Below are positions 35,352-46,704 of a stretch of 63,557 nt of DNA, in pieces (within the stretch, counting starts at the first letter, position 1; each line of letters opens with the position of its first letter). Origin of the DNA: Exophiala sp. HKRS030 (lineage: Eukaryota > Ascomycota > Eurotiomycetes > Chaetothyriales > Herpotrichiellaceae); NCBI GenBank assembly GCA_023897205.1, contig JAHWDD010000022.1:1-63557 (forward strand), in the 5' to 3' direction. Below the pieces are notes generated by a model. That model did no database searches and was not told the origin of the DNA. It worked only from the letters and a program-made list of their open reading frames with translations. A program made the position numbers and the translations under genes.

Positions 35352-37236
35352 AGGGACGCTGAAGCATTTCTTCGAGCTCTTTCATTCACAGTTGCCGCGA
35401 ATTCAGAAGTGACACACGGGTATTCTCCAACCAACAGCATAACTGAAGATAACACTCATATTCACAAAGATCATGAGCTCCCTTCAGACGACTTAGTTCC
35501 TGTTATAAACCAGCCTGCAATTAAACCACCACTAAGGTTCTTGAAGAGTTGCTCGGTCCCCGAGACGGAAACCCCTTGTTCAGCAGGCGTCGACGGGTCT
35601 CTGATATGTAAGGAAAGCGGAGCGTTTAATGTCTCGCTCCCCGCAGATGATATTGAACGATCAAGTGGAGGCCAAGCTGGTAAGCAATTGAATACGGGAA
35701 ATCCAGGCACCTTAAACCTGGTGGAAGGACTATCTAGCTCAAGCGAATTGAGTTCGGAGATGGAAACTAATGATAATCAACATGATGATGATGACGCAAG
35801 GGAATGCGGCCAACAAGAATCACGGAGACAGCACGGAGAGACCAACGAGATACAAGCGCATGTAGAGCAGCCTACAGACGAAGAGCAAATAGAAGAAGGT
35901 GGCGTGGAAACGAATAAGGAAATAAATGACGATGACGAGGAGGAGGAGGAGGAGGAAGAGGATGACGACGACAGCACAAATATGGCATGCCGCCCAAGAA
36001 ACTCGAGAAGAGCGTCCCTTTTACAAAAACCCACGAGCAGGCCATCAAGGAAAAGACCCCGACTGGCCACTCCAGCACAGACACCAACAAAAAGACCGAA
36101 ATTTGATGACGCACATAAGTCGGAAGCTCAGTCCATGTCCTCTAAACCAGGAGTGAAGGATCCTTCGCCGGACTCCTCGTTCTGGTATGACTGGGATAAT
36201 AAGAGGGGATCTTATGCACAGCAGGAGAACCATGCGAAGCACTCTATCAAAGCTACTCGAGTTTGGCGGCGACTTACGTCCCTGCCTTTCGCGCCGTCCA
36301 GTGGCAGGATTCAGCAAGGCGTGTCTCCCGGTCGTGTTAATACATTGGTCAAAATGGTGCTGGCTGTGGCCAATGGCCACGCCTTTGGAGCATTGAAAGA
36401 GGTGATGACTTTTATACAGCGGGATGAAAGAGCCACCATGGCTGGAGTGTTCAGCCAAGATCCTTAAGTCCTTGTCAATGCCGTCAATAGTGTCGACACA
36501 GCGGATAACTTGAACTGCTATCTACGAAGATTCGCGTTGGCTCGACTGGCCAGATTGTATGCCGATACGGTCGCAAACAGAGGTCGCTTGGGGCACGACA
36601 AGGATGGCACGTGCTTGTCGCTACGGACATCGACAAACAAGGCATACAAGGCCGCGGCTTATGTATCTCTGATCCAGCATATCTGGGACGTTGGTTTTCC
36701 TGCTAGATTTCAGGGGAGGAATAAGACCAGGAGTGGCCTTATCGATTCCGACGAATCTGATGCCGTTCGGTGGAACCATTACAAAAGAAAGTTGAGCAAA
36801 CAGATCGAAGCCGGCCAACGATGGCTCAAATTCGCCGACAAATTCGGGTGGTCAGCTCTAGGGCTGGTGACCCGAGACTGGTTTATTGACGAGAACAGGG
36901 TGGTAGCCAATGACCGAATGTGAGTTTAACAGATTCTGTCTGGCTTTCAGGGACAAACCGGCTGACGGGAATAGTTTCGAAGGGATCTTAGCAGCATCGG
37001 AGCATGGAACACTGTTGGATGAATTAGAGTCTGTGAAAGGACGATTTCTGCGACAGCTGAACAAGACTCTCGGTGGAAGTCTGTTCGACCTGCTGGAGGA
37101 TTCGAATCGCGCACAAGGATTACCTCTGTTGAAACTTGATGACCATGATATTTTGACACGGCCGGACTGCGATCAGTCGTGGATTGATGACTTTCACTTG
37201 ATAGAAAAACAGCAAGCGAACCAGATAAATCTATAA
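35352..37236 (+). pseudogene. Acidic orphan protein gene interrupted by an in-frame stop
   Basis: The frame is open from about 35352 (after a possible acceptor TTTGCAG) to TAA at 36465-36467. It then continues in the same frame (VLVNAVNSVDTADNLNCYLR) to a 55-nt GT-AG intron at 36922-36976 (CTGAC branch). It ends in exon 36977-37236 with FEGILAASEHGTLLDELESV. The N-terminal half is disordered, with an Asp/Glu run (positions about 35925-35970 on DNA) and a basic patch RPSRKRPRLATPAQTPTKRP, which suggests a nuclear protein. The C-terminal half looks globular (WRRLTSLPF, FALARLARLYAD, YVSLIQHIWDVGF). No known family. No in-frame ATG opens the first exon, so the start lies upstream or is lost. Either a pseudogene or two separate genes. 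Confidence 0.5.
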
Positions 37237-37765
37237 CCTAGACCTTATATATTGCAACAGTCGAGCTGAGAGCCTCGCCGCCTCTTTCCGTGTCAGTAGA
37301 ACTCCCCGTCATGGCTGCTGACTCATTATAGCCAATACTGCCAGTTGATCGAGATCAGTGCTTCGACCTGCTCATAGTATAATGATATAGAAATGCATAG
37401 CAAACTTAGTCGTTCTAAGCCGTGCCAGCTGTACAGTACTCCATGTTAAGCTTGCTTGTTTTCAGTTTAGGGACGGCTTCCTTTTGTAGTCGACTTGAAC
37501 AGCAAGTATTCAGTACGCAGCCGGAGACGAATTCCAAACCGGCGTTTATCTGAATGCAGAAGCGGTTTGCGTTTGTACATTGAATTCCGTTCTGGGCGCT
37601 GCCAATACAATTTCGTGCGCAGGCAGGCTGGTTGTAGTGCTTGAAGCTGAAACAACAGTCATTCCACGCCGCAATCAGCGAGGTGGGTTCAGGGTTGCTT
37701 TTGGTGGCGGGCTTTGCCCTCTTAATACCGAGCGCTTTCTTCTCTGCCCTGAGAGGCTCGACCAC
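37237..37765. other. Uncharacterised stretch left of assembly gap
   Basis: About 0.5 kb. Overlapping frames run into the gap on both strands. A Cys-rich minus frame (37415 onward) is noted but cannot be judged because it is read through the unknown bases. Confidence 0.35.
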
Positions 37766-37865
37766 NNNNNNNNNNNNNNNNNNNNNNNNNNNNNNNNNNN
37801 NNNNNNNNNNNNNNNNNNNNNNNNNNNNNNNNNNNNNNNNNNNNNNNNNNNNNNNNNNNNNNNNN
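37766..37865. other. Assembly gap (100 N)
   Basis: One hundred N characters, the usual placeholder for a scaffold join of unknown size. Genes predicted across it are unreliable. Confidence 0.99.
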
Positions 37866-38248
37866 ACTATGAGGCTTTTTTGGTTGTACAGGGGACTCTG
37901 CAATGCGGACAAACAGGCCTTCAACAGGCACCTGATCGCCAAGGGGCGACTACAAAGATCCCGGGGTTTGACGCACATGAGACTATGCAGAGCATCGATT
38001 CGTCTCTTGACCCTAGGCCGAAGAGAAGACCATCAAATGCAGCCCATCGTTGAGCAGACCGACAAAAAGATGTACAAGATACTCTAAGATCATTATCAGG
38101 TCCCACGCAAGAACTGTTCAAGGCTGTTAACTATCAAGCGTTCCTGGGAACGATGATCCGGTGTCTGGATAATAAGGACCTGGAACGGTTGCGCTCTACT
38201 GCGGCGAAGCAGAAATGGGTTCTTATAATTGAGCACGGTTATGGTTGA
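37866..38248 (+). pseudogene. 3' fragment of an orphan gene with an in-frame TGA
   Basis: One plus frame runs from the gap to TGA at 38051-38053. It continues in the same frame as RQKDVQDTLRSLSGPTQEL, NYQAFLGTMIRCLDNKDLER and KQKWVLIIEHGYG before TGA at 38246-38248. The part after the first stop looks like a genuine folded C-terminus. The part before it is less convincing. No family recognised. It may be linked to the acidic gene on the other side of the gap. Confidence 0.3.
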
Positions 38249-38904
38249 TGTAGACACCCTCGCTTAAACAGGTGTAGGTGGACCTAGGCGAATGCACTCA
38301 ATCATGGAGTATTTAAGACTGGCTGATGGATAGAAACTGTGCCACAGAAGCCGGGGGATTATGTCGCTGAGGATACTGTACCTAATCATGATGACCGCAG
38401 TAAGTAGCAGAAGAGATCTTCCGGTCTTCCTTGGCACTGACGGCACCGTGCCTTCTCCTTGTTGCTGGTCAATGCTACAGTTACTGATTCGAACTGCAAC
38501 CACATACTGAAATGGTAGCCACAAAATTACAAAGTCGAACATGGAATTTATGGCGCCGGCATCAAAGTTTTCGTATCTAGCCTCCTTGCTGGTGAAAGAA
38601 CTTGCAAAAGACTGGAAGTCAGAGATATTTCCATTTCTCCTTAAACAGCAACAGGACCGTGTGTCTCATGAGGTCTTCCAGCTAAGCGTGATGACTAGGA
38701 GCTGATCTACCAGAATAAAGATCTTTCCTCGTCTCGTATCTTTTGCCCGACTTCCTCTCTCTCCTACACCTGCCTACTGAAGTCTACTCTCACAAGACAC
38801 CGTACTTTCACTCCTTTCCCTCCACCACGGAACGGGTTACTCCAAAACGAGGTTCGGTTTTCTCTCTGATTTACTTGAAGTGCAATTAATCTTCGAAAAA
38901 GCCC
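38249..38904. other. Intergenic, promoter of methyltransferase gene
   Basis: About 0.65 kb. A pyrimidine-rich run (TCTCTCTCCTACACCTGCC near 38755) and CT-rich sequence before the ATG at 38905 are typical of fungal core promoters. Confidence 0.45.
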
Positions 38905-40219
38905 ATGGCGACAACTCCAGAGCCTGGTGAACCCGCGACACAGATCCAGGTAGGGCGTGAACTACAATCTCTCATTTTCAAGGCTGACTGAGTGCCAGTC
39001 GCCCCGAGATTCAGCAATTGCCAGCCCAGGGTTTGAATTTTTCCGACATGTCCAAGTTGGCAATTGCTAAGAAACACGCAGGTGGGCTTCTAGCACCTGT
39101 TCAGTGCACTCGGAAGACCTGGAGTATTGGCGGTTAGGGAACCGTCTATATGGACGTGGTAGATGTCCTTGCCTCTTCAACTCTTCAATATTGCTCAAAC
39201 GAAGCAGGCTTCCCGTTTCCGGCTGATGACAGGGCACGAGAAGATCACGACGCCCGTCATGCCGTCTTCAAGAAAGCTCTGAAGGATCGGAGCTTCTGTG
39301 CGCCCGTCCGTCTGGAAGGTGCTGACGTGCTTGAATTGTATACCAGAACTGGCATATTGGCCATGGAAATTGCGGACAAAAATCCGGCTTGTTCAGTGAT
39401 CGGCGTTGATGAGAGCCAAATGCCTGAAGCGTGGGTACCACCCAACCTCCAGTTCGAGGTCTGCAATCTCGAAGATAATGATGACTGGACATGGAGACAA
39501 AGGAGGTTTCGATTTATCATCATACGTCAACATGGAGTGTTTGTAAAAGACTTGCCGGGTCTAATACGTCGATGTTCTGAGTAAGTCGGAGGGAATAGTC
39601 TTCGAGGCGAGATGAGGCATGGGGTTTAACAGTTGACAGAATTCTCGAAGACGGAGGCTGGATAGAATTTCAACTTTTGACCTTAGGTCACTATTCGCAA
39701 TCTGAACAACAAGCTCCAATGGGCAAGAAAAGCAAAATTCAGGACATACATGGTTATCTATCACACGGACTGGCCGCGCTCGGACGACAGCTGGATATAC
39801 ACGACAAGCTTCCTCGAATACTCGAGGAGAACAGTTTCCACAATCTCGAGCACCGAGGATTTCCTGTACCTCTTGGACGGTGGCCAAAGGACGAGGAATT
39901 GGTACTTGTATCCGTTGAGGAAAATCGAAAAGACGGCTGATATCATCACACAGAAAGATCTAGGTCACCTGTGGTTGGATGTTCTTTACTGGGAACTCGA
40001 GGCATTGATGCTCCTACCATTGAGCGTGGGTCTAAAGTGGGATTACCACCTTATTCAATTGTTTCTCGCGGACCTTCGGAATGAGTTAACACAATGCGAA
40101 GGATTGAAAATGTTGACCGAAGTGTACGTCTACCCTGTATACGTCGTTACTCTCGGCACTAACATGGCAACAGTCATGTTGTCTACGCACAGAAAGTATG
40201 TGAAGGTAGAACCACATAA
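38905..40219 (+). CDS. LaeA-like SAM-dependent methyltransferase, seven exons
   Basis: Class I methyltransferase of the fungal LaeA-like group, whose characterised members act in regulation or secondary metabolism. Exons 38905-38949, 38999-39030, 39082-39158, 39205-39580, 39640-39901, 39954-40123 and 40174-40219 give 335 aa. All six introns are 46-59 nt, and the phases agree. Family marks: SVHSEDLEYWRLGNRLYG, GFPFPADD, the SAM loop region VLELYTRTGILAMEIADKNP, AWVPPNLQFEV, FIIIRQHG, ILEDGGWIEFQ, FPVPLGRWPKDEEL, LEALMLLPL and VHVVYAQK at the end. The glycine-rich motif I, normally DIGTGTG, is ELYTRTG, with two glycines replaced. SAM binding may therefore be weak or lost although the frame is intact. 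No metabolite genes lie beside it. Confidence 0.85.
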
Positions 40220-40847
40220 ATTTGGTGTACATTGAAGGGGTAAAATTCCCGAGGCATGCATTTTCTGGACTTCCTTCTCGTTTCTTATGAGGTCGCCCGG
40301 AAAGGTGAAACCTCGATGACCAATTTTGTAAAGTCTTCTATGTCTATTCGGCTACATAGCGTTATTGTGTTAAACCCTACTCTGTCATTCTGTAAGAGAG
40401 TCTTAAAGGCAGTCATTTCACAAACACATTGGGTGTGGCTCGATGATCTCCTTCACGAATATCATGTTCGATGAAGATGGGAATCATATACCCAAGATTA
40501 GCATTATCTCCGTGCGTGATAGGCTGCCTTCAGTCCCATGCTCTTCACGAATGGGTATACTTTCTCTTTTAGAGTCCGCTGGTGATTCGACCATTACTAT
40601 TATTTGAACCATTGACGACCCATGATCAACGTGCGTAAGCCCAAGATAACGCAGACGCGCGGGTTGCACTTGAACCGCTGATTTCTACACCATGGAGATG
40701 ACGAGAACTGATATCCCCGGTCGCCGGGTAGCTTTGATACCCCTGCCCTTATTTAATGAGTCGACAATTCCCACTTTGACAGTATAGCATAGTCCTCTCC
40801 TTCCGCGTTGCCTACCACTTTCCACTCATCTCCTTCACCGCTTGATC
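40220..40847. other. Intergenic
   Basis: About 0.6 kb with a 34-nt stretch at 40472-40505 that resembles 44150-44183 (4 mismatches). Nothing else recognised. The promoter of the GTPase gene lies at the right. Confidence 0.45.
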
Positions 40848-41534
40848 ATGGGAGTGACTAAACAGCTCGACATAGTGTTATTCGGTGACACAGCGGTGGG
40901 AAAGACGGCTCTTGTTCAGCAGGTGAGATTGCCACCACCGCAGAAGCAAATTGTCTAACTTCGCAAACAGTTCGTGATGGGGGAATTTCTAGCAGATCAT
41001 ATACCTACCGTCACCACTGATCATTATCAGATACAAAAGATTCATGATTCTGATGTGATCGACGTGCATATCTATGACACTCACAATCCAACCTCCCGGA
41101 GAGCCAATGCAATAATAGGCGTTTTCAGCATCGCTTCAAGAGATTCCTTCCAAAAGCTTTGTGCGTTCTCGGAATACTTTCGACATATTCGAGAACATGG
41201 GGCGGTGGTGTGCTTAGTTGGGACTCATGCGGATGTCCAGCCAGCTCAAGTTTCGGATAAGGAAATTTGCAAGATGGCTCGCCATGTTGGAACGCGGGCT
41301 TTTCCGATTTGCGTCCGGACTTCCAAAGAAGCTTTGAAGCCGTGGAATTTTCTCTTGGACCAGTATGTAAAGCCCATCTCGGAACGAGCCATTCCAACAG
41401 TCGAACCACCGGGAACACCCACCACGCCAAAAAACACCATGATTACGCCTACCTGTAAAGTATGGGCAAAATGGACGGGTTCACTTAGGAGTTGTCTCGG
41501 TAGACGGAAAAAGAGAAGCGGGATTTGGTTCTGA
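40848..41534 (+). CDS. Atypical Rho/Ras-like small GTPase
   Basis: Exons 40848-40922 and 40971-41534 around a 48-nt GT-AG intron give 212 aa. The fold is that of a Ras-superfamily switch protein. The P-loop is clear (GDTAVGKTAL). A switch I-like segment is IPTVTTDHYQ. The G3 motif, normally DTAGQ, reads DTHNPTS, without the Gly or catalytic Gln. G4 (normally NKxD or TKxD) is GTHAD, and G5 is RTSKEA. The Rho-type YSIxxxxSF is GVFSIASRDSFQK. The C-terminus is basic (GRRKKRSG) with no CAAX box, so it is not expected to be prenylated. It probably binds nucleotide through the P-loop, but classical hydrolysis is doubtful. It sits between accessory genes with no obvious partner. Confidence 0.8.
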
Positions 41535-42218
41535 TCGGACTGGAGGAGTTGGAATCGTATTGGATCATGGATGGGTCGGATACTGTAGTCAGGCCAAATC
41601 ATCGTTTCTTCACCGAGCACAAGCCTGGTTTGATCGCTTAGAAAAGGGCCAAATAATCTTGTGAAACTTGTCAAATTTCGTGACTCGAGTGTGGGTGGTC
41701 ACCCTCGTAGGCATGCTGTCAATTCTGCCTCGTTCTCAGGCTTTAGGGGCTGACCAAGTCATTCCAGCCATTCTGCCTAACTGACCGGCATCAACCCAAT
41801 GCACCACTTTGACCCGCCTTCGCCCAAGTTGAAAATGTCGGCCTCCCTGCCTTCGCTGGCCACCACGTATTCAATGTAGGTGCGACTCATTCTGAGGCTG
41901 GGTTTGCCTGAACAACATCAAATGTCTGCCTGATATTTGCCTTTCGGTTCGCGAACTCTTGCCAGAAGATGTATAAGGCACAGTTCCACCGCTCATGGAA
42001 TCCAGGCAGACCACCGGCGAAGCGTTGATCCGTTCACCTACCTGGCCTTTGACTGTCGAAGTGTACTCTGTACGCTGAACTTTATAAACATGACGAAAAA
42101 GTTATCAAGCAACTGTTCCAAGGAGAAAAGCTCCCTGCGGTACCGCCCTCATATTCGTCATTGCAATCTGAATAAAATCTAACTTTGCTGGTATCACAGG
42201 AATTCTCATGTCGCCCGA
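41535..42218. other. Intergenic; probable 5' exon of Est1-type gene at right
   Basis: A plus frame around 42071-42141 reads LYKHDEKVIKQLFQGEKLPA then VPPSYS. This resembles the segment normally just before the Est1 domain. A 43-nt GT-AG intron (CTAAC branch, acceptor before 42201) would join it in frame to NSHVARMSSQLE of the next exon. Farther left nothing is recognised. Confidence 0.4.
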
Positions 42219-43967
42219 ATGTCATCGCAACTCGAAACAACACCTATCTTACCGGACCAGCTCGTAGATGAAGTGAAAGGAATCTACAAGGACATCGTCA
42301 GTTTCAACAATCAGTGTGACGAGATACGCAAACAACTGTCCCAAACTACGGACGGGTTCTCCGACGAGCAGTTGCAGGCATTGACCAACCTACACGGAAC
42401 CCTATTGCACAAGCACTATGACTTTCTCATGGCCAGTCAACATCCCGTAGCTTCAGCTGCACTTCGAAGACTCCCAACAAAACACGATATGCTCGAGCGG
42501 ATGTGGACGCACAGTATTCACTCTTGTCTGGAGTTACTCCGTCGTCTACTGCCCCGCTCGATCGAGCATATGATCAGCTTTATCTACCTAACCTATCCGA
42601 TGATGGGCTTGTTGATAGAGTTAGCGCCGGTGTTTTGTGAGCCATTGATACGATGTTTAGGAGACCTTGCACGATACCGAATGGCCATTGAAGAATACGA
42701 TATGCAGGATAGAGAGAACTGGTCAAGTGCTGCTCGCATGTGGTATCATCGAGCGGCCGATCTCTCTCCAACGGAAGGTCGCATCCAGCATCACTTGGCC
42801 GTTTTGGCGAAGCCCAATGTTGTTCGCCAGCTGTTTTACTACACCAAGGCGCTCGTCAGCGATGACCCTTTCGTGGAGGCTCGAGGATCAATTATGTATT
42901 TGTTCTCTCCGTTTCTGAAGAAGTATGAGGCGACAAGTCAGAAGCATCTCAGGGTGGAAACCAGTCTGGTCACCGCCGCAGGCGTTCTCTTCACCCGTGA
43001 TTACGTTTCTGCTTATTGCATGCACATTGATCGATACTTATTGGAGTTAAGCGGGACTATCGACCGAGCGGGATCCAGTTTTAAAAGTCAAGGAGCGGAG
43101 ATGGCATCATCCTTGATTGCTATGATGTTGGACTTTGGATCCGATGAGAACTTCCTCTGGAAGGCTCTCTGCGAGAATTCAAAAGAAACTAAGAAAGACC
43201 AAGTCGAGGAAGCATCAACATCCTTCTCCGGCTTAAACAATCTCGAGCATTCTGCAACTGCGGGTGAGCGACATCGGAGGTTCTGGCAACAAGATAAGCC
43301 GGCTGATGCACGAGACTTTCTTCAGTCTGCCCCCCCAGCTGGCAGCCGACCTGGGAAGTTTTCTTCATCGAATGAAGTCACATCTTACGTTCTCCCTGTT
43401 TGGCATAAATGTGTCTCTATTGTTGCAGCCAAGCGCGGAGCTCGAAATACTGCTCCGTTCCTACATTATACTTTGGCGTTTCTATGGGGTCTGTCGTACG
43501 TTCCGGAGACTCTTATTTACATTGAGAACTTTGTTCCATGGGAAGAAATAGTTCGGTCGTTGAACGCAATCAGCAGATCTGGTGTGAGTGATGAAGAAGT
43601 CGAGTCTCCCTCGTTCCCGCAGCACCAGTCGGGTACTGGCCGTCAACTTCCAGAAGACTTCTTGATGCGCGGATTCAAATGGTCTTGCCGACATTATTAT
43701 CCACCACAATTTTTCGAGGGACAGGTCACAGATGTGGACGACCGTACACTGGAGCTTCCGAGTCATGTAGCGCCTCGTGCAGCGAGGTGTCTTTGGCTGG
43801 GGGTAAGACTTGCTACGGTAAGGAAGATCCATCGTAGATCGTCAGGAACTCGCTAATTCGGGCTTTAGTTAGATCGCTACATCACCTATGACTTCGAGGA
43901 GAAACAGTTTTCTGTCTTGCCTTTACTGGTGATGTGCCGCCAGTCTGACGTTATGGATGAAGATTGA
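42219..43967 (+). CDS. Est1/SMG7-type DNA/RNA-binding domain protein
   Basis: Fungal protein of the EST1/SMG5-7 group, which acts in telomere maintenance or nonsense-mediated decay in characterised members. The accessory fungal copies have no known role. Exons 42219-43802 and 43869-43967, 66-nt intron, at least 560 aa. Marks: GTLLHKHYDFLMASQHPVAS, ALRRLPTKHDMLERMWTHSI, LLRRLLPRSIEHMISFIYL, ECLGDLGRYR-like CLGDLARYRMAIEEYD, MWYHRAADLSPTEGRIQHHL and FYYTKAL, then LPEDFLMRGFKW and CLWLGLDRYITYDFEE. TPR-like alpha-helical repeats are expected across residues 40-230. I chose the ATG at 42219, but an upstream exon (about 42071-42157) probably belongs to it, so the true start is unresolved. No internal lesion. 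Confidence 0.8.
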
Positions 43968-44686
43968 ATTGGGGTGTCGTTCTACGCATACAGTGGCGCA
44001 ATTGGTACAGTACTAAGCGGGAGGATGGGCCAACTTCACCAACATCTCCTTCATCTCCTTTCTCGGCAAAATTGACTTTCCGTACGGTGAATCACGGCAG
44101 CATAGAGTCTGAAGTTCCATGCTGAACATATGAAATGAGCATTCTATGGGATGAAGATGGGAACCATATGTTCAAGATTAGCAATCTGCTAAAACGTCTT
44201 ATTAGGTTTCCATGGGGAACAGTGGCTCGTGAGCTCCGAGATACAAGACTCAAGAGTAGAACAAGTAATAGGAATACCTCTCTGAGAATTGCCCCAGGAG
44301 CCTAGCGTCTCCTGCCTTGGAGATTGCCCCCAGATGGCACGGAGTATCCGTACAGTGAAACCCCAGCCAGGCCTGTCGTGATGGCGGCGCAGGGCGCAGT
44401 CTCCACTGAGAAGCTCACGGCTAGCTGTGTTTCTGGCATCCCCCTCATGAGGCTGCGCATTTCAGCTTTGGATATATTGCGTTCGTCGAGCTCTCTACCC
44501 ATCCCTGCTTTGCAACTCCGAGAGGACAACGCCGTTGCCGGGACAGTTCCTGACTCCAGTACTCTTGACAACGCTCGACTGCTTCTTGAATGCTTCTTGA
44601 ATGCTTCCCCCCTCGTTGAAGCACTGTTCGTTCTTTCTATACAGCTGGTTTCTTCAACTCCCCCTCACAACTCTTAATCTCTCCAG
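43968..44686. other. Intergenic
   Basis: About 0.7 kb. Contains 44150-44183, similar to 40472-40505, and an 11-bp tandem CTTCTTGAATG near 44582-44603. Open frames on both strands near 44302-44677 show no family. Confidence 0.4.
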
Positions 44687-45836
44687 ATGACATCGAAAGC
44701 AATGTCTCCTCTATCGAAATCTGTGCGATGTCCAAATGCCTGCAGACTCTGCAGAAAGGGCAGAAAAAGGGTATGGTCTACACTTTGTCATTGAAAGAAA
44801 ACATTCACAGCTTTTCAACAGTGTGATGGAAAGGAACCTTGCGGAAATTGTAAAAGAAGCCAAAGACATACGGAATGCACTTATGATAAAACTAAAGTGA
44901 GTTCTTGAACTCCTTTCCCCGGGACAGCCACAGAACTGACGAGAGAATGGACCCCGATTATGCTTGAGGCGTTATCCGTTGGCGAACACCGGGCCCTTGT
45001 AGACTCGAAGCTGAACAATCTCCTTCTTAAGTATCGAACGGTGCAGCAGTATCTTGGGATTGGTCGAATAAATGCCGCTTGGGTCACTTTGGCATCTGTC
45101 ATTCGCGAGGCCGAGCTTCTCATCGCAGGTGAGTGTTTGGTTAATACTGGGATTTCACCTGACTAAGGAGGGAAGATTACGGAAGCTCAGATGACTTTCG
45201 CCAGCTTTGGTGGATGCTCCGAGGCACCGATGCGAAAATCAGTTTGGTGTCCCTTCGTCGACCGTATTTTCCGGAGAATGCAGAGGTAGCAAGGCCAGTA
45301 CTGTCTAGGGCGCAGCCAAGCGAGCGCGAACTCTGTCGCATTCACATGGATATGTCTGCTGTTGTACTCGATGCCTGTCACAATTTACAGTCTCACGAAG
45401 ATTCCAGCCGATCCCTGTGGGACTTGAAAAGGTATTTGGTTGAGTTGTCGAACATTTCGAAATCTCCTGGAAGGAAGTTCTCCAATAGCGAAACACGCCC
45501 CAGACCTGAATGTTGAGGTGCTCTTGGTCTCCATGGTCCTCCAGTTGAAAGTAGGACCGATTAAAGAAGCAGTGGAACTGGCACAAAGAGTCAAGGACAG
45601 ATGCAATGATCACGGACACCGGACCCAATGCTGGCCACATGCATTCGCTGCAAGCTTTGCGTCCAGGATATTGGAGAAGGCTTCATTCACAGTTCTATCC
45701 AGAATTTTCTCCCCCTGCTGAATCGAGTGTCGAAGCATGGTGGGACGAACAAAATTGGGACCCTGCCAAAAGCCTGTACTCCCGCTTAACCCAGTCCAGT
45801 GGGATTGACAACCTGACCTACCGCCCTCTTTCCTAA
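44687..45836 (+). pseudogene. Zn(II)2Cys6 transcription factor, frame-broken
   Basis: Start MTSKAMSPLSKS at 44687. Intron 44771-44821 joins ACRLCRKGRKR to CDGKEPCGNCKRSQRHTECT, giving a complete six-Cys zinc cluster. The body continues with MLEALSVGEHRALVDSKLNN and INAAWVTLASVIREAELL, then FRQLWWMLRGTDAKISLVSL with an LWW signature of the regulatory domain. Finally come SPIAKHAPDLNVEVLL and AVELAQRVKDRCNDHG. No GT-AG choice keeps frame at the second junction (44897-44945) or the third (about 45129-45168), and the frame changes again near 45470 without intron signals. I read this as a decayed regulator. Unusual splicing or assembly errors remain possible. Confidence 0.55.
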
Positions 45837-46704
45837 TCATCTCTTGTATTGTCAGTGGGAACCTCTGACACCGGTTTCCTGAACGAGAACATTCGGTCGC
45901 GGCGCGAACGGAGGAACAGATAATCTGATTTCGTTCTCGCAATGACTTCACACGCGCCACAGGAGGATCTATAGAGTAATCACTTATAAGTATGACAGTA
46001 TAGGGTCGTCAGTCGACACATTGATAGTGCTTCTGGAAGGAGGACGCTGTATTGAGTATGTGATCGGAGGTGTCGACCAATGTACAGTATGAGATAAATC
46101 TGATGGATAATTGTCGCCGCTGGGGACATTCTCTTCTGCACGTTTATATCAGGCAGGGAATCCTTCGAAGCAACTAGCCCAACGTTTAGATGTTTCAACG
46201 GCCGGCGTTTTAGTCTTCTGTCTCAAATCAGCTTGACGGTAGATGGCCATCTTGGTGTTTACCTGGCTTGTTTGCAGTCATGCTGATCGCTCCTCTGAAG
46301 GGACCATGAAGGCCAGCGTGGGCCGCGAGGCCGTGTCCTTCAGACAGCAAAGAGTACCGGTGCCACTTTTAATGTCCTAGGTCCCGTAGGCAGCTCTTAG
46401 CCAGCAAAGCACCCCTATCGCCGCCGAATCAACTCTCCTTATTCCTACTTTCCGGGCCATGGGAACTGAACTGTAACATTGACTGCTTCCGCGCAGTCGC
46501 TTCTCGACCCTTTCCTCCTAGAGTACTCACCCGGTCGACAGTGGTTCATCTCGTTTTGAATGGACGTATTCCTCCTACGCCGAAGACATCTCTCGGATAC
46601 AGAACCTCCTCTATCGAGTCAACGATCTCGATCCAAGTATATTGAACCTCCTTCACACTCTGCCAACGTCTTGTTGACCATACTTTTATCAACCTCTGGC
46701 CACC
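45837..46704. other. Intergenic
   Basis: About 0.87 kb with nothing recognised. The right end is the promoter of the orphan gene at 46705 (ACCATGG start context). Confidence 0.45.

Noticed and set aside
35777..36070. Ser-rich minus frame
   Set aside because: Antisense shadow of the Asp/Glu run of the plus-strand acidic gene.
37415..37978. 187-codon minus frame across the N gap
   Set aside because: Continuity depends on 100 unknown bases; coding cannot be assessed.
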